From Ilyobacter polytropus DSM 2926 (lineage in GTDB: Bacteria > Fusobacteriota > Fusobacteriia > Fusobacteriales > Fusobacteriaceae), in contig NC_014633.1 in the NCBI RefSeq assembly GCF_000165505.1, positions 558,001 to 622,000 of the forward strand: a stretch of DNA of 64,000 bases, given 5' to 3'. The position numbers and the translations under genes were made by a program. Below the pieces are notes generated by a model. It saw only the letters and a program-made list of their open reading frames with translations, was not told the origin of the DNA and made no database searches. Numbering within the stretch: the first letter of the stretch is position 1; every line of letters starts with the position of its first letter. Of this stretch, positions 61,689-64,000 are shown piece after piece.

Positions 61689-64000
61689 ATGACTAAGCTA
61701 AATCAAAACATGACCCCGCTATTTTCCGTATTGAAGGATGTATATGCAAAGAGGGAAATCGTCCCCTTTCATGTACCGGGGCACAAAAGAGGTGCAGGAA
61801 TGGATAAGGAGTTTTTTGACTTTATAGGCAAAAATGCTTTTTCCATAGATGTTACCATCTTTAAGATGGTAGACGGACTGCATCAGCCAAAAAGCTGCAT
61901 AAAAGAGGCTCAAGACCTTGCTGCTGATGCATATGGCGTAAAAAAAAGCTTTTTTGCAGTCAATGGTACATCTGGTGCTATCCAGGCTATGATAATGGCA
62001 GTTGTGAAGTCAGGAGAAAAAATCCTTGTTCCTAGAAATGTTCACAAATCTGTAACTGCAGCTATAATCCTAAGTGGTGCAGAACCTATATATATGAATC
62101 CTGAGATTGATGATGACTTAGGTATTGCACACGGTGTAAAACCAGAAACAGTTGAAAAAATGCTAAAACAACATTCTGATATAAAAGCGGTCCTTATAAT
62201 AAATCCTACATACTACGGTGTAGCAACTGACATCAAGAGAATTGCTGACATCGCACACAGCTATGATATACCACTAGTTGTTGATGAGGCTCATGGTCCA
62301 CATCTTCATTTTCACGAAGATCTGCCCATATCTGCGGTAGATGCAGGAGCGGATATCTGTGCACAGAGTACACATAAAATAATTGGTGCTCTCACCCAAA
62401 TGTCTCTATTGCATGTAAATTCAGACAGGGTTGATCAAAACAGAGTACAACAGATACTGAGTTTACTGCACACAACTTCTCCTTCATATATATTGATGGC
62501 ATCTCTTGACTGCGCCAGAAGACAGATTGCAACTGAGGGAAGAGAACTTCTCACCAAGAGTATTTCCCTTGCACATAAACTCAGAAGTGAAATCAACAAA
62601 ATACCAGGAGTATCATCTTTTGGAATAGAGATAGTTGGAAGAGAGGGTATCTATGCCTTTGATCCTACAAAGTTAACAATAACAGCCAGAGACCTTGGTT
62701 TAACAGGTTTTCAGCTAGAAACTCTACTTGTAAACGAATACAATATACAAGTTGAACTGTCTGATTACTATAATGTTTTAGCTATAATAACCCTAGGTGA
62801 TTCTGAAGAAAGTATCGGGAAACTTAGTGATGCATTGAGAGATATAAGTGAACGATTCTTTGGTAAAGAGGAAATTCACAGAAAATCCCTAAAAATGCCT
62901 GCTATTCCTGAACCTGTACTTATACCAAGAGAGGCTTTTAACAGTGTAAAGAACAAAATTCTTTTTGCTGAAAGTGAGGGAAAAATCTGCGGTGAGCTTA
63001 TAATGGCGTATCCTCCTGGAATACCTATTATCTGTCCCGGTGAAAGAATAACCTCAGACATTATAGAGCATATAAAAGAACTCAAAGACGCCGAACTTCA
63101 CATTCAGGGAATGGATGATCACGAACTTCAATACATTAATGTAATTGAGGAAGAAGATGCAGTATATATCTATACAGAAAAAATGAAAAACCAATTATTT
63201 GGTGTGCCTATGAACCTAGGGGCCAACAAAACAGGAATTGAATTTGGATTGGAAGCTCTCTGGGACAACTATCCAGATGTTTTTGATGAAATGGAAGTTA
63301 TCGAAATCGAGAGACAAAAGGAAGATTTTTCTGTTCAAAATCTTCGATATAAAAACACTATTCTTGATACTTGTGAAAGAGTTGCCCATACAGTAAATTT
63401 AGCAGTAAAAGATGGTTACAGGCCTATTACAATAGGAGGAGATCATTCTATAGCCATAGGAACTATAGCAGGAGTAGCCAAAGAAAAAAATATAGGGGTC
63501 ATTTGGATGGATGCCCACGGTGATATGAACACTCAAGAAAGCACACTTACTGGAAATATTCACGGTATGCCTCTTGCACTTTTACAGGGACTAGGGGACA
63601 AGGATCTATGCAACTGTTTTTATGACGGACCTAAAATAAAAAGTGAAAATATTGTACTATTTGGTGTAAGGGACCTTGATGAGCAAGAGAGAGAGATCAT
63701 AAATAAAAGTGGAGTAAAAGTTGTATTTTATGATGAGATAGCTCAAAGGGGAATAGATGTAGTTTTAGACGAAGTCAGAGAATACTTAGATGTAGACAAC
63801 CTACATATAAGTTTTGATATCGATGTTCTCAATCCTGAGTACGCCCCAGGTGTCAGCCTTCCTGTCAGAGGTGGTTTTGCCCCTGATGATATATTCCACA
63901 GTTTCAAATATTTATTTAAAAATTATACCATTACATCTGTGGATATTGTAGAATTCAATCCAATCTATGACAAAAACAGTAAAACAATGGAATTTGTAAA
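61689..64000 (+). CDS. Orn/Lys/Arg decarboxylase-arginase fusion, open at the window end
   Basis: 770 codons in one uninterrupted frame, stop beyond 64000; AAGGAGGAG precedes the ATG. Residues 1-490 are a PLP-dependent Orn/Lys/Arg decarboxylase of the short class: VPFHVPGHKRGAG near 20, DEAHGPHLHFH near 200 (Asp to the PLP ring), STHKIIGALTQ with PLP Lys230. From about 500 an arginase begins (FGVPMNLGANKTGIEFG): GGDHSIAIGT at 582, WMDAHGDMNT near 608, TGNIHGMPLA near 620 (an arginase rather than agmatinase mark), SFDIDVLNPEYAPGVS near 708, VDIVEFNP near 755. Likely arginine to ornithine to putrescine with urea and CO2 released. Confidence 0.9.
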   Translation, partial: MTKLNQNMTPLFSVLKDVYAKREIVPFHVPGHKRGAGMDKEFFDFIGKNAFSIDVTIFKMVDGLHQPKSCIKEAQDLAADAYGVKKSFFAVNGTSGAIQAMIMAVVKSGEKILVPRNVHKSVTAAIILSGAEPIYMNPEIDDDLGIAHGVKPETVEKMLKQHSDIKAVLIINPTYYGVATDIKRIADIAHSYDIPLVVDEAHGPHLHFHEDLPISAVDAGADICAQSTHKIIGALTQMSLLHVNSDRVDQNRVQQILSLLHTTSPSYILMASLDCARRQIATEGRELLTKSISLAHKLRSEINKIPGVSSFGIEIVGREGIYAFDPTKLTITARDLGLTGFQLETLLVNEYNIQVELSDYYNVLAIITLGDSEESIGKLSDALRDISERFFGKEEIHRKSLKMPAIPEPVLIPREAFNSVKNKILFAESEGKICGELIMAYPPGIPIICPGERITSDIIEHIKELKDAELHIQGMDDHELQYINVIEEEDAVYIYTEKMKNQLFGVPMNLGANKTGIEFGLEALWDNYPDVFDEMEVIEIERQKEDFSVQNLRYKNTILDTCERVAHTVNLAVKDGYRPITIGGDHSIAIGTIAGVAKEKNIGVIWMDAHGDMNTQESTLTGNIHGMPLALLQGLGDKDLCNCFYDGPKIKSENIVLFGVRDLDEQEREIINKSGVKVVFYDEIAQRGIDVVLDEVREYLDVDNLHISFDIDVLNPEYAPGVSLPVRGGFAPDDIFHSFKYLFKNYTITSVDIVEFNPIYDKNSKTMEFV

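Overview
The window is low-GC DNA from an anaerobe, most plausibly a member of the Fusobacteriota of the Ilyobacter/Propionigenium type. This is inferred from gene content: superoxide reductase, flavodiiron protein, iron-sulfur flavoprotein, pyruvate carboxylase, beta-lysine osmolyte synthesis and a betaine carrier, with no respiratory complexes. I saw no tRNA, rRNA, CRISPR array or intact insertion sequence.

Layout. 1-3.1 kb: end of a sugar-nucleotide epimerase gene, a TetR regulator, an unknown protein and a Bax-inhibitor-like membrane protein. 3.1-6.8 kb: a UbiA prenyltransferase / lycopene-cyclase-fold pair, divergent from a BCCT betaine carrier with a long leader that ends in a perfect terminator. 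6.9-13.7 kb: small genes, then an oxygen/metal defence group (cobalamin adenosyltransferase homologue, ferritin-like protein, ZIP transporter, cupin, desulfoferrodoxin, 2[4Fe-4S] ferredoxin, flavodiiron protein). 14-15.3 kb: a YcsG-type NRAMP relative behind a second attenuator-like leader. 15.3-15.8 kb: a MITE-like repeat whose inverted copy lies at 51.3-51.8 kb.

16.5-26 kb: a thiol-redox island. It holds a TetR regulator, thioredoxin reductase, thioredoxin, peroxiredoxin-like protein, HAD hydrolase, MFS carrier, DsbA-like oxidoreductase, iron-sulfur flavoprotein, DsrE protein, a glutaredoxin-thioredoxin reductase fusion and three small Cys-rich proteins. One operator-like sequence occurs at tetR and at trxB, with a diverged third copy in front of a Cys-rich gene. 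26-32.3 kb: cyclase-family hydrolase, ABC-F protein, a B12 photoreceptor-type protein overlapping a diguanylate cyclase gene, an old-yellow-enzyme relative and a small membrane protein.

32.3-40.9 kb: two biosynthetic operons on the minus strand. ilvBN sits behind a Leu/Ile-rich leader peptide and terminator. pyrBIKDFCE sits behind a 56-residue leader peptide that runs into the terminator hairpin, as in enterobacterial pyrBI attenuation. 41-49.9 kb: exonuclease I, glutamate racemase, GltS, a DUF2238 membrane protein, a LytS/LytR pair and a split ThrE-type exporter. 50-58.3 kb: an OLD-family nuclease beside the second repeat, a YhdH-type reductase, pyruvate carboxylase and an aminotransferase.

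59-64 kb: two gene fusions for basic amino acids. One is lysine 2,3-aminomutase fused to beta-lysine acetyltransferase (osmolyte synthesis). The other is an Orn/Lys/Arg-type decarboxylase fused to arginase, open at the window end, which could carry arginine through ornithine to putrescine on one chain.

Most interesting: the decarboxylase-arginase fusion, the B12-photoreceptor/diguanylate cyclase pair, the TetR-controlled redox island, two unassigned structured leaders and the inverted MITE-like repeats.
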